Of a stretch of 64,000 nucleotides of DNA, positions 54,947-63,598 are shown piece after piece. Every line of letters starts with the position of its first letter. The stretch's first letter is position 1. The notes beneath the pieces are model-generated. The model had not been told where the DNA came from, did no database searches, and saw nothing but the letters and a program-made list of their open reading frames with translations. A program made the translations under genes and the position numbers. The DNA is taken from assembly GCF_033597815.2 (NCBI RefSeq), contig NZ_CP166245.1:496001-560000 (forward strand), given 5' to 3'. The stretch is from Staphylococcus sp. KG4-3. Lineage in GTDB: Bacteria > Bacillota > Bacilli > Staphylococcales > Staphylococcaceae.

Positions 54947-56122
54947 ATGACTATAACAAACTATAAAGCTGAATCTATAGAGCTTCATAAAAAATATACA
55001 GGAAAATTGGAAATTAATAGTAAAGTAGATGTAAATACGCAAGAAGATTTAAGTACAGTATACACACCTGGTGTTTCAGAAGTGTGTAATGTAATTGCTG
55101 AAGATGAAGAAAAGGTGAATACATTGACGTCTAGAGGTAATATGATTGGTATTGTTTCAGACGGGACAGCGGTGTTAGGGTTAGGTGATATTGGACCTAA
55201 AGCTGCGATACCGGTCATGGAAGGAAAGAGTATATTATTCAAAAAGTTTGCAGATTTAGATGCATTTCCTATTTGCTTGGATACTAAAGATACTGAAGAA
55301 ATTATTAATATTATAAAAGCACTTCAACCTAATTTTGCAGGAATAAATTTAGAAGATATTGCAGCACCTCGTTGTTTTGAAATTGAAAAAAGATTAAAAG
55401 AAGAATTAGACATTCCTGTGTTTCATGACGATCAACATGGAACGGCTATTGTTGTGCTTGCCGCATTAATTAACGCATTAAAAGTTGTAGAAAAAGAAGA
55501 TTATGAAGTACAAATAGTGATTAATGGTGCAGGGTCAGCAGGTATTGCAATTGCTCAATTATTATTAAGTGCTGGATATAAAGATATCGTATTATTAAGT
55601 ATTGAAGGTGTAGTTTGTCAAGGCGAGGAATGGATGAATGATGCACAAAAAGCCATTGCTGAAGTGACTAATTTAACACAAAAACGAGGTGATTTAGATA
55701 ATGTGATTCAAGAGGCAGATGTGTTTATAGGTGTTTCAGCACCTAATGTTTTAAATGAAAGTCACGTTAAAGCGATGAGCGATCAGCCAATTATCTTTGC
55801 ATTAGCTAATCCAATACCTGAAATCTTTCCAGAGGAAGCAATTGCTGCAGGAGCTGCTGTTGTAGGAACTGGGCGTTCTGATTATCCAAATCAAATTAAT
55901 AATTTACTAGCGTTCCCAGGTATCTTTAGAGGCATTTTAAATGCGCGTAAGCAAGATATTACGACTGAAATGAAAGTAGCTGCTGCACAAGGTATTGCAA
56001 ATGTTATTGCTGAAAGTGAATTAAGTAAAGACTATGTAATTCCACACGCATTAAATTCAGAAGTAGTAACAACGGTAGCCAATGCAGTTGAAAAATCAGC
56101 TTTGGAAACAGTCCATAAATAA
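54947..56122 (+). CDS. NAD-dependent malic enzyme
   Basis: 391-residue short bacterial malic enzyme: STVYTPGVSEVCNVI (catalytic Tyr), GDIGPKAAIPVMEGKSILFKKFADLDAFPICLD (catalytic Lys), NLEDIAAPRCFEIE and VFHDDQHGTAIV for metal, and GAGSAGIAIAQLLLSAG for NAD. It decarboxylates malate to pyruvate. It follows the malate transporter by 68 bases and is probably co-transcribed; the two make malate usable as carbon source. Confidence 0.9.
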   Translation: MTITNYKAESIELHKKYTGKLEINSKVDVNTQEDLSTVYTPGVSEVCNVIAEDEEKVNTLTSRGNMIGIVSDGTAVLGLGDIGPKAAIPVMEGKSILFKKFADLDAFPICLDTKDTEEIINIIKALQPNFAGINLEDIAAPRCFEIEKRLKEELDIPVFHDDQHGTAIVVLAALINALKVVEKEDYEVQIVINGAGSAGIAIAQLLLSAGYKDIVLLSIEGVVCQGEEWMNDAQKAIAEVTNLTQKRGDLDNVIQEADVFIGVSAPNVLNESHVKAMSDQPIIFALANPIPEIFPEEAIAAGAAVVGTGRSDYPNQINNLLAFPGIFRGILNARKQDITTEMKVAAAQGIANVIAESELSKDYVIPHALNSEVVTTVANAVEKSALETVHK

Positions 56123-56254
56123 ATTGATTTAAATAAAGTGGATGATTGATATAGTTAATAACTGTAACTGATTTTTAGAACCATCAAAGTTACCAGTATT
56201 AAAAATTCTATTTCTTACAAATATTGTTGAGAGCATTCTAAATCGTATAATAAA

Positions 56255-56312
56255 TGAGGTCGATATGATTCGAGGATAGTGTTTCTGTCCTGAAATCATG
56301 TCGACTTTTTTA
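56255..56312 (+). terminator. Terminator of the malic enzyme transcript
   Basis: AGGTCGA-ATGATT-AGGA pairs with TCCT-AATCAT-TCGACTT and is followed by TTTTT; a long hairpin with small internal loops. Confidence 0.82.
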
Positions 56313-56463
56313 TTTAAAACGGAATTGTTGTTATAGAAATCGCAACAATAAAATATAAAAGGATTTGCAAAAGAAAAAAGTATATAGCTATACTGAACAA
56401 TATGAAATCTATACAAAAAATGTTAACATTAAAAATATTATAGTTAACAATAAGGTGATGAAA

Positions 56464-57831
56464 ATGCAATTATTAAAAAATATTGAAAGGCACGCGCAAT
56501 ATCAACCGTACGAGTGTGCACTTCAATTTGATGCAGAACTTATAAGTTATAAAACATTGCAAGAACGCATAGTAGAGATTGTAGAACAATTACATGATAT
56601 TCCTGAAAATCAATGTGTTGCACTTACGATGAACAACCCAATGTCTACAGTATTGTATTATTTGGCTTTAATCAAAAAAGGATGCATACCTTGTGTTATG
56701 GATTTTCGATGGACTCATGAGCAAGTAAACAAACTAGTAGAAAAATACGGTATTGCATATCTTATAAACAATGATTTAAAAGTCATATTATTTGAACAAA
56801 TAGAACAAAATACCACAGAGATAGAAGGTATATTACATATTGGTTTTACTTCTGGAACGACAGGACTACCTAAAGCATATTATAGAAATGAGTTATCATG
56901 GCTATATTCATATGAAGAAACTGAAAAATTAATGAAAAATGAAATAGATACGATGATTGCGCCAGGACCACTCTCACACTCTTTATCTTTATTTGTGTGT
57001 GTGTTTGCTTTGTATAGTGGTCGTAAATTTATCGGGCAGCAACAATTTAATGCTCAAGTATTAATGAATATAATGAAAACAGACAAAGCAATAAAGCATT
57101 GTGCTTTATTTGTAGTTCCTACAATGTTAGATAATTGTGTTACCTGGGACAGTACTGTTCAACAAATTAGATATATTTTTACGACTGGAGATAAATTGCA
57201 ACCTAGTTTACGAGATAGTGTAGCAATGCATTTTCCTAATGCTACATTAATAGAGTTCTTTGGAACTTCGGAGGCAAGTTTTATTAGTTATAACTATAAT
57301 AATGATGCGCCTAACCATTCTGTAGGAAAACTGTTTCCTAATGTTACAATCGATCTTGAACAAGTTGATGAACATGGTATTGGTAAATTAAAAGTTAAGA
57401 GCAATATGGTTTTTAGTGGATATATTGGGAACCCAATTCCAAATGATTACTGGATAGAAATTGGTGATTTTGCATCATTAAATTCAGAAGGATACTTATA
57501 TTTACATGGACGCCAACATGATCGAATGATTATTGGAGGACGAAATGTTTACCCAAGTGAAATAGAACATTTTGCTCAAAATTTTAAAGAATTCAATGAA
57601 GTATTAGTCATTAGTGAGCCTCATTCAAAATTTGGCGAGATCGCTGTATTGCTTTATACAGGTAAGCGCCAAGTGAAGTATCGTGAGTTTAAATATTTTT
57701 TAACTCGATATTTGGCTCGTTATCAGGTGCCATCGAAGTTGGTGAAAGTAAGTGAAATGCATTATACACAAAGTGGTAAAATTGCACGCAAATATATGAG
57801 AAGTCTTTATTTAAAGGGTGAGTTAAAATAA
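56464..57831 (+). CDS. vraA: Acyl-CoA synthetase-like protein VraA
   Basis: 455-residue ANL-superfamily adenylating enzyme. The phosphate loop reads LHIGFTSGTTGLPKAYYR; others are IEFFGTSEASFISYN, GDFASLNSEGYLYLHGRQHDRMIIGGRNVYPSEIE and the terminal Lys in HYTQSGKIARKYM. It is close to S. aureus VraA, linked to cell-wall antibiotic response. ATG 56464 was chosen for the AAGGTG 6 bases upstream. First gene of a four-gene run; its stop overlaps the vraB start (TAATG). Confidence 0.85.
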   Translation: MQLLKNIERHAQYQPYECALQFDAELISYKTLQERIVEIVEQLHDIPENQCVALTMNNPMSTVLYYLALIKKGCIPCVMDFRWTHEQVNKLVEKYGIAYLINNDLKVILFEQIEQNTTEIEGILHIGFTSGTTGLPKAYYRNELSWLYSYEETEKLMKNEIDTMIAPGPLSHSLSLFVCVFALYSGRKFIGQQQFNAQVLMNIMKTDKAIKHCALFVVPTMLDNCVTWDSTVQQIRYIFTTGDKLQPSLRDSVAMHFPNATLIEFFGTSEASFISYNYNNDAPNHSVGKLFPNVTIDLEQVDEHGIGKLKVKSNMVFSGYIGNPIPNDYWIEIGDFASLNSEGYLYLHGRQHDRMIIGGRNVYPSEIEHFAQNFKEFNEVLVISEPHSKFGEIAVLLYTGKRQVKYREFKYFLTRYLARYQVPSKLVKVSEMHYTQSGKIARKYMRSLYLKGELK

Positions 57832-58973
57832 TGAATGAAGCAGTTATAGTCGCAGCGAAACGAACTCCATTTGGTAAATATGGTGGGAAATTAAAACATT
57901 TAGAACCAGAAGTATTATTAAAACCATTATTTGAGCATTTTAATGAACAATATACACATATAATGTCAGAAATTGATGATGTTATTTTAGGTAATGTGGT
58001 AGGAAACGGCGGCAATATTGCTAGAAAATCTTTGCTAGAAGCTGGATTGAATCAAAATATTCCAGGACTTACATTAGATAGGCAATGTGGTTCTGGGTTA
58101 GAAGCGGTGATACAGGCCTGTAGAATGATTCAAGCTGGCGCAGGTTCCATATATATTGCTGGTGGTGTAGAAAGTACAAGTAGAGCGCCATGGAAGATTA
58201 AAAGGCCACAGTCTGTATATGATACACAGTTACCTGAATTTTTTGAACGCGCCTCTTTTGCACCAGATAGCCAAGATCCATCTATGATTCAAGCTGCGGA
58301 ACATGTAGCGCAAACATATAATATTTCAAGAAAAGATCAAGATGCATTTGCATGGAAAAGTCACAGCAAGACAATTATGGCTTATAAACAAAAGCATATT
58401 AATCAAGAAATTGTTCCGTTGGAAGTAAAAGGTGAAATTTTTAACAGAGATGAAAGTATTAAAGAAAAAATGAATGAACGCACATTAAATCGTTTGAAAC
58501 CATTGTTAACTGAAGGGACAGTCACTGCAGGAAATTGTTGTATGAAGAACGATGGTGCAGTCGTATTATTAGTTATGAATAAAGCAACGGCAGAAGCTTA
58601 TGGTTTACAAGAAGGTTTAATTTTTAAAGATGGCATTACAATAGGAATAGATCCTACTATACTCGGTATTGGTCCTGTGCCTGCAGTAAGCACACTACTT
58701 AAGAGAAATAAATATACAATAGATGAATTAGACGCTATAGAATTAAATGAAGCATTTGCATCTCAAGTATTAGCAAGTCAAAGAGAGCTAGGTATACCAC
58801 TAGATAAATTGAATATATATGGTGGCGCAATTGCTGCAGGACACCCATATGGCGCAAGTGGCGCAGCGTTGGTCACACGCTTGTTTTATATGAAAGATTA
58901 CCATAGAACTATTGCAACTATGGGGATTGGAGGTGGCATGGGGAATGCAGCATTATTTGAACGATGGTCATGA
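57831..58973 (+). CDS. vraB: Acetyl-CoA acetyltransferase-like thiolase VraB
   Basis: 380-residue thiolase. Nucleophilic Cys in TLDRQCGSGLEA, His in LNEAFASQV, and the final GGAIAAGHPYGASGA; a second catalytic Cys would be expected near the C-terminus (usually CxGxGxG) but the sequence there reads MGIGGGMGNA, without Cys. Thus condensing or cleaving activity may be altered; this may hold for VraB generally. Likely acts with VraA on an acyl-CoA. Overlaps vraA by one base and vraC by 29. Confidence 0.85.
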   Translation: MNEAVIVAAKRTPFGKYGGKLKHLEPEVLLKPLFEHFNEQYTHIMSEIDDVILGNVVGNGGNIARKSLLEAGLNQNIPGLTLDRQCGSGLEAVIQACRMIQAGAGSIYIAGGVESTSRAPWKIKRPQSVYDTQLPEFFERASFAPDSQDPSMIQAAEHVAQTYNISRKDQDAFAWKSHSKTIMAYKQKHINQEIVPLEVKGEIFNRDESIKEKMNERTLNRLKPLLTEGTVTAGNCCMKNDGAVVLLVMNKATAEAYGLQEGLIFKDGITIGIDPTILGIGPVPAVSTLLKRNKYTIDELDAIELNEAFASQVLASQRELGIPLDKLNIYGGAIAAGHPYGASGAALVTRLFYMKDYHRTIATMGIGGGMGNAALFERWS

Positions 58974-59307
58974 AGTTAGAGAAATTATATTCAATGATAA
59001 GGAAGCGAATATTTACAATCAATTATTTGGTGATGAGCCAACTAATATAGTCCCGACACTTTTGTGCGCAAAGCTATGGCCAGAGTTTACTTTGTTTCAA
59101 GAATTTATAGAAAATGCAATTTTACTCAAAGAAACTGAGGTTACTCAAATACAACCTCTAAGTGTAAATGAATATTATTTAGCACATATGTATATTGTTG
59201 AATGTAAAAAAGTTCGTCAATATATGAAGTATATAGTCAAATTAGAAATTAATAAAAATAAATATAAATGTATATCTATTACGCAAACCTTTTTGGAGTC
59301 GATTTAA
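58945..59307 (+). CDS. vraC: VraC
   Basis: 120 residues, close to the length of S. aureus VraC; no catalytic motif recognised. ATG 58945 (MQHYLNDGHEVREI) lies within the end of vraB with GGAGGTGG 8 bases upstream, so translation is coupled to vraB. It is one base from the next gene. Likely a partner subunit of the VraAB-MaoC-like pathway. Confidence 0.7.
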   Translation: MQHYLNDGHEVREIIFNDKEANIYNQLFGDEPTNIVPTLLCAKLWPEFTLFQEFIENAILLKETEVTQIQPLSVNEYYLAHMYIVECKKVRQYMKYIVKLEINKNKYKCISITQTFLESI

Positions 59308-59308
59308 A

Positions 59309-59572
59309 ATGTTTGAACTAAATTTAGAACAAGTAAGTAAATATTTAACATTAATTAATGATCATAATCCAGTACATAAGCAAATTGTTCCTGGTCAAAT
59401 GGTAGTTCAAATAGCACTTACAAAAACAAAAGTAAATTGGTCATCTTACAAAGTGAAATTTATTGAACCTATTGAAATATCAGAAGTTATTAAAGTAAAA
59501 TTTGAAAAACCTAATAAATTAATTATTTTAAATGAAAATGACAAAATAAAAATTCATATAACGAAAAAATGA
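59309..59572 (+). CDS. Short MaoC-like (hot-dog) protein at the end of the vra operon
   Basis: 87 residues. The segment YLTLINDHNPVHKQIVPGQMVVQIAL has the hydratase 2 pattern (Asp-x4-His, then Gly) of MaoC-like enoyl-CoA hydratases, but the domain is shorter than a standard hot-dog fold. Starts one base after vraC. Its terminator overlaps the stop codon. An enoyl-CoA hydratase step would fit the synthetase and thiolase upstream. Confidence 0.65.
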   Translation: MFELNLEQVSKYLTLINDHNPVHKQIVPGQMVVQIALTKTKVNWSSYKVKFIEPIEISEVIKVKFEKPNKLIILNENDKIKIHITKK

Positions 59573-59605
59573 GTATCCATATTTACCTAATGGAACTCAT
59601 TTTTT
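59564..59605 (+). terminator. Terminator of the vra operon
   Basis: AAAAAATGAGT-CCAT pairs with ATGG-CTCATTTTTT; the stop codon of the last gene lies in the left arm. Confidence 0.8.
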
Positions 59606-59763
59606 ATTTTGTTATAAGTTTTATATGTACAAAAAACAAATAGAACGGTATGCATTTTTTGCATAAAAATAAAGAAAAAAGTGATTAAAAGGTTGAGGTC
59701 AGTTTGACAATATTCATTAACTACGTATAATTGTATAACATGTTAAAGGGAGTGGACATATTC

Positions 59764-61176
59764 ATGGATTATGAAAAGGATTTTGATAAAAGTAGTATAA
59801 ATAAGGTTGATTCCAAAACTGCTAAAAAAACTGTGTTTGCCACAGGTATCGGAAACGCAATGGAATGGTTTGACTTTGGTTTATATTCTTATTTAGCGGT
59901 GATACTCGGACAAAATTTCTTCAGTTCGGTAGAAAATGATCAACTCAAAATGGTTTTTACGTTTGCAACATTTGCAATCGCGTTCTTACTTAGACCAGTC
60001 GGTGGTATTATTTTTGGTATGATCGGAGATAAATACGGTAGGAAAGTAGTATTAACAACAACCATTATTATGATGGCATTCTCGACGCTACTCATAGGTA
60101 TATTACCTACATATGATCAAATTGGTGTTTGGGCCCCAATATTACTCTTATTAGGTAGAGTGTTACAAGGATTTTCAACAGGTGGAGAATATGCAGGTGC
60201 AATGGTATATATAGCAGAATCTTCCCCAGATAGAAAACGAAATACACTTGGTTCTGGACTTGAAATTGGTACATTATCAGGTTATATTGCTGCATCAGTA
60301 TTAAGTGGATTATTGTTCTTCTTTTTAAATGATGATCAAATGGCTTCGTGGGGTTGGAGAATTCCATTTATCTTAGGCTTATTCTTAGGTATCTTTGGTT
60401 TTTATTTAAGAAGAAAACTAGAAGAATCGCCAGTATACGAAAATGAACTTGCAGATAAACCGAAAAGAGATAACATTGGTTTCTTAACTATTATTAGATA
60501 TTATTATAAAGATATTATTGTATGTTTTGTTGCAGTTGCATTCTTTAACTGTACAAATTATATGGTAACTTCATACATGCCATCATATTTACAACAAATT
60601 GTTAAATTAGATGGCACAACAGTATCTGTCTTAATCACTGTTGTTATGGCAGTAATGATTCCATTAGCATTAATGTTTGGTCGACTTGCTGATAGAATTG
60701 GTGAGAAAAATGTATTTTTAATTGGTTTGGTTGGTACTGCAGTGTTAAGTATTGCTGCTTTTTCACTTTTCCAAACAACGTCAATTATTTTCATTATCGT
60801 TGGTATCTTTATCTTAGGTTTTTTCTTATCGACATACGAAGGAACTATGCCAGGTTCGTTACCAACTATGTTTTATACACATATTAGATATAGAACTTTA
60901 GCTGTAACTTTTAATGTATCAGTATCTTTATTTGGTGGTACGACTCCATTAATCGCGACTTCACTGGTAGCGAAAACAGGTGACCCATTATCTCCGGCTT
61001 ATTATTTAACAGCCGTGAGTATTGTAGGTATTATCGTTATTTCGTTGTTACATGTAAGTACAGCAGGAAAATCACTTAAAGGTTCATATCCTAATGTCGA
61101 AAGCGATGAAGAGTATGAGTACTATAAAGATAATCCTGATAAAGCATTGTGGTGGGCGAAAGATAAACGCGTGTAA
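59764..61176 (+). CDS. proP: Proline/betaine MFS symporter ProP-like
   Basis: 470-residue MFS protein of the metabolite:H+ symporter family. Features are [22 protein letters not shown] in helix 1, [21 protein letters not shown] in loop 2-3, [24 protein letters not shown] and a charged C-terminal tail. It should import proline or betaine during osmotic stress. ATG 59764 has GGGAG upstream. It follows the vra operon as a single gene. Confidence 0.85.
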   Translation: MDYEKDFDKSSINKVDSKTAKKTVFATGIGNAMEWFDFGLYSYLAVILGQNFFSSVENDQLKMVFTFATFAIAFLLRPVGGIIFGMIGDKYGRKVVLTTTIIMMAFSTLLIGILPTYDQIGVWAPILLLLGRVLQGFSTGGEYAGAMVYIAESSPDRKRNTLGSGLEIGTLSGYIAASVLSGLLFFFLNDDQMASWGWRIPFILGLFLGIFGFYLRRKLEESPVYENELADKPKRDNIGFLTIIRYYYKDIIVCFVAVAFFNCTNYMVTSYMPSYLQQIVKLDGTTVSVLITVVMAVMIPLALMFGRLADRIGEKNVFLIGLVGTAVLSIAAFSLFQTTSIIFIIVGIFILGFFLSTYEGTMPGSLPTMFYTHIRYRTLAVTFNVSVSLFGGTTPLIATSLVAKTGDPLSPAYYLTAVSIVGIIVISLLHVSTAGKSLKGSYPNVESDEEYEYYKDNPDKALWWAKDKRV

Positions 61177-61201
61177 TTAAAAGTTTTAAATATATTCAAA
61201 A

Positions 61202-61242
61202 GAGGGACAGAAATCAATTTTTATAAAATGATTTCTGTCCCT
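61202..61242 (+). terminator. Terminator of proP
   Basis: AGAGGGACAGAAATCA pairs with TGATTTCTGTCCCT around a short AT loop, then TTCT. Confidence 0.85.
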
Positions 61243-61299
61243 TTCTATTAAGTGTGACGAAGAATAAAATATTTTTGATGAAAGAAACACTCGAGTTAA

Positions 61300-61337
61300 T
61301 ACTCATGTGTAGGCATCACTAACTCAATAAACGGATT
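61300..61337. repeat. Dispersed repeat copy B (TACTCATGTGTA...)
   Basis: TACTCATGTGTA, CATCAC, then AACTCAATAA and GGATT; homologous to copy A at 46853-46890, and its core recurs in the 91-bp array before ung. Confidence 0.6.
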
Positions 61338-61472
61338 GAAATGATTAAAACTACTTATGTTCATTCCAGTTATCAATTGTCTATAATGATTAAACAGTTC
61401 CAGCCATTCAATGTCCAGGGCTGTTTTTTTATGTTATCTTAAAATTAATTGAGAAAACTTAGGAGGATGAAT

Positions 61473-61919
61473 ATGGCTGATACAGTAGAACAGTATTGGA
61501 GAAAATTTATTGAAGTATTCCCAGAATATAAAGGTATGAAATTTGAAGCATGGTCTTTTGGAGTTGATGAAGATGAATTAGCAGAATTAGTAAAACGAGG
61601 TGAGAAAACTGCTACGACGAGTGGTTATGAATCTTATAAAGTTGAAGAGGAACCACTCCCTCAAGTAGGAGAGGTTAGTGTTATCTTAAATGAAAAAGGA
61701 AATCCCCAATGTGTAATTCAAACAACACGAGTTTATCAAACTCCTTTTAATCAAGTGACTGAACATCATGCATACTTAGAAGGCGAAGGTGACAAGTCTT
61801 TAGCATATTGGCGTAAAGCACATATAGATTTCTTTAAGCCGTATTATGAGTCTTTAGGATTGGAGTTTAATGAATCAATTGTCGTAGTATGTGAAGAATT
61901 TAAGTTGCTATATGTATAA
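61473..61919 (+). CDS. ASCH-domain protein
   Basis: 148 residues. The ASCH signature WSFGVDEDELAELVKRGEKTATTSGYESYKVEEEPLPQVGEVSVILNEKGNPQCVI is clear, with the conserved GEKTAT. Such PUA-like proteins bind RNA; some are N4-acetylcytidine amidohydrolases (YqfB type). ATG 61473 has AGGAGG 6 bases upstream. A structured RNA region follows at once. Confidence 0.82.
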   Translation: MADTVEQYWRKFIEVFPEYKGMKFEAWSFGVDEDELAELVKRGEKTATTSGYESYKVEEEPLPQVGEVSVILNEKGNPQCVIQTTRVYQTPFNQVTEHHAYLEGEGDKSLAYWRKAHIDFFKPYYESLGLEFNESIVVVCEEFKLLYV

Positions 61920-61923
61920 AAAT

Positions 61924-62078
61924 AGTGGTACATAAGTTAGAACTGCTTCGAGGTTGCTCTCCAAGCAAACAAAGGGGACAATCTTTGTCTAACTATGTAC
62001 CACTTAGGGTGAGTGTTTATAGGGTTGTGTGTTCAAAGTGTGTATAAGGGGACAACTTATACATGCTTTGCTTTTTTA
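61924..62078 (+). ncRNA. Candidate structured RNA with two GGGACAA hairpin loops
   Basis: Domain 1 (61924-62004): a 17-bp outer stem AGTGGTACAT-AGTTAGA/TCTAACTATGTACCACT with one bulge encloses two hairpins, the second being ACAAAG-GGGACAAT-CTTTGT. Domain 2 (62034-62070): a 15-bp stem with two G-U pairs and the loop GGGACAA, followed by a T-run (62072-62077). AAGGGGACAA is identical in both apical loops. It may be the ASCH 3' UTR or an independent sRNA ending in its own terminator; read from the other strand the loops show UUGUCCC, in the vraX 3' region. Confidence 0.55.
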
Positions 62079-62176
62079 ACTTCATATTTCTTAAAGGGGA
62101 GTTAATTGTATATCTTAAATTCTGAATTCTTCCTATTGCATTTTCTGCATAAGTCTTCGATGTATAGAAAATATGC

Positions 62177-62347
62177 TTAATAACTTAACTTCATGTTATC
62201 AACATCATTTTCAAGTAGAGAGAGTAACTTATATAATTCATTCATGTTGAAATTTTCATCGAATTTAACAGAAATTGTTTTGAAAGTCTTGGTGATAATT
62301 TCATATATTGGGTTACCATTTTCAAAAGCTTGTTTGTAGATAATCAT
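62177..62347 (-). CDS. vraX: VraX, cell-wall stress protein
   Basis: 56 residues, MIIYKQAFENGNPIYEIITKT... with the ending ...KLLSLLENDVDNMKLSY, recognisably VraX of S. aureus (55 residues there). S. aureus vraX is among the genes most induced by cell-wall-active antibiotics, and the protein is reported to bind complement C1q. GGAGGG lies upstream of ATG 62347. The position between the vra/proP region and pdxK is as in S. aureus. The gap to pdxK carries an AT palindrome. Confidence 0.88.
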   Translation of the reverse strand: MIIYKQAFENGNPIYEIITKTFKTISVKFDENFNMNELYKLLSLLENDVDNMKLSY

Positions 62348-62449
62348 GTTGTGATTCCCTCCTTTATCTCTCTACACTTATTATATTAATAGAAAAACAA
62401 AGTGAATACATGAGTCTACAGTATCAACTTTTTATCAGACTAATGTCGT

Positions 62450-62475
62450 ATATTATTTAAATATTTAAATAATAT
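62450..62475. repeat. Perfect 26-bp AT-only palindrome upstream of vraX
   Basis: ATATTATTTAAAT and its complement ATTTAAATAATAT are joined without a gap. It lies about 100 bases before vraX and could be an operator or simply AT-rich chance. Confidence 0.5.
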
Positions 62476-62569
62476 TGTGTGTTTGGTGTAGTTTTATAGG
62501 TTTTTTGAAGTTTATATTATATAATTGATCATAACTCATTTTTCAAAACCTTCCATAATATATAAAGAA

Positions 62570-62605
62570 AACACACCTCATTGTTAGTATTTTTTGAGGT
62601 GTGTT
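62570..62605 (-). terminator. Terminator of the pyridoxal/HMP kinase gene
   Basis: AACACACCTCA pairs with TGAGGTGTGTT and is followed on the minus strand by TTTCTTTAT. Confidence 0.85.
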
Positions 62606-62616
62606 CCTGTTCTTAT

Positions 62617-63447
62617 TTAAACTTCTGTAACTTCTACGTCAATGTGTTCAACGCGGTTAAATGCGCCGTGATCAACGGGACCAACAAAGTCATTCATTTT
62701 CCAACCATTTTTAATTGCTGAAGCAACAAATGCTTTTGCAGCGATAACAGCGTCTTTAGGTGATTTACCATTTGCTAAGTATGCAGTTGTAGCTGCTGCG
62801 AATGTACAACCAGCACCGTGGTTATAACTTTGTTGGAACATATCTGTTGTTAATTGATAGAACTGTTTGCCATCAAAGTAAAGGTCATATGATTTATCTT
62901 GGTCTAATGCTTTGCCACCTTTAATAATAACGTGTTTTGCACCTTGTTGATGAATAATTTCAGCGGCTTTTTTCATATCATCTATTGATTTCAAAGTACC
63001 TAAATTGGCAAGCTGACCAGCTTCAAATAAGTTTGGTGTTACAACAGTAGCTTTTGGTAATAAATGTTCTACCATTGCATCTGTGTTACCTGGGTTTAGT
63101 ACTTCGTTTTCTCCTTTACATACCATCACTGGATCTACAATAAAGTAGTCTGCTCCAGACTCAACAAATGCTTCGCCAGCGCGTTTAATAATTTCTTGTG
63201 TACCTAGCATGCCTGTTTTCACTGCATCTGGACCAATTGAAATTGCTGTTTCTAATTGTTTCTCGAATACATCAAATGGAATTGGTGTCACATCATGTGA
63301 CCATGTTTTTTCATCCATTGTTACGATTGAAGTTAGTGCTACAATGCCGTATGTGTTTAATTCCTGAAAGGTTTTTAAATCAGCTTGCATACCTGCTCCA
63401 GCACTAGTATCTGAACCGGCAATTGTTAATGTTTTTTTCAATGCCAT
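62617..63447 (-). CDS. pdxK: Pyridoxal kinase / hydroxymethylpyrimidine kinase (ThiD/PdxK)
   Basis: 276-residue ribokinase-fold kinase, nearly identical in pattern to the S. aureus enzyme annotated thiD and shown to be a pyridoxal kinase: TIAGSDTSAGAGMQADLKTFQELNTYG, VDPVMVCKGENEVLNPG and the anion hole NHGAGCTFAAATTAYLA with the lid and catalytic Cys. It makes pyridoxal 5-phosphate for salvage; HMP phosphorylation remains possible. Monocistronic. Confidence 0.88.
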   Translation of the reverse strand: MALKKTLTIAGSDTSAGAGMQADLKTFQELNTYGIVALTSIVTMDEKTWSHDVTPIPFDVFEKQLETAISIGPDAVKTGMLGTQEIIKRAGEAFVESGADYFIVDPVMVCKGENEVLNPGNTDAMVEHLLPKATVVTPNLFEAGQLANLGTLKSIDDMKKAAEIIHQQGAKHVIIKGGKALDQDKSYDLYFDGKQFYQLTTDMFQQSYNHGAGCTFAAATTAYLANGKSPKDAVIAAKAFVASAIKNGWKMNDFVGPVDHGAFNRVEHIDVEVTEV

Positions 63448-63598
63448 TAAATTTCACTCCTAAATATCTTTTGCACTTATCATACCATGTTTAACATGTA
63501 TTCTAAATAATGAGGTGTTGATAAAGGAGGGTTTGAGAAGATTACAAGATTTAAAAAGGGTTTACGTAATTAAAGGTCATTAAATTAATAAACGAAGA

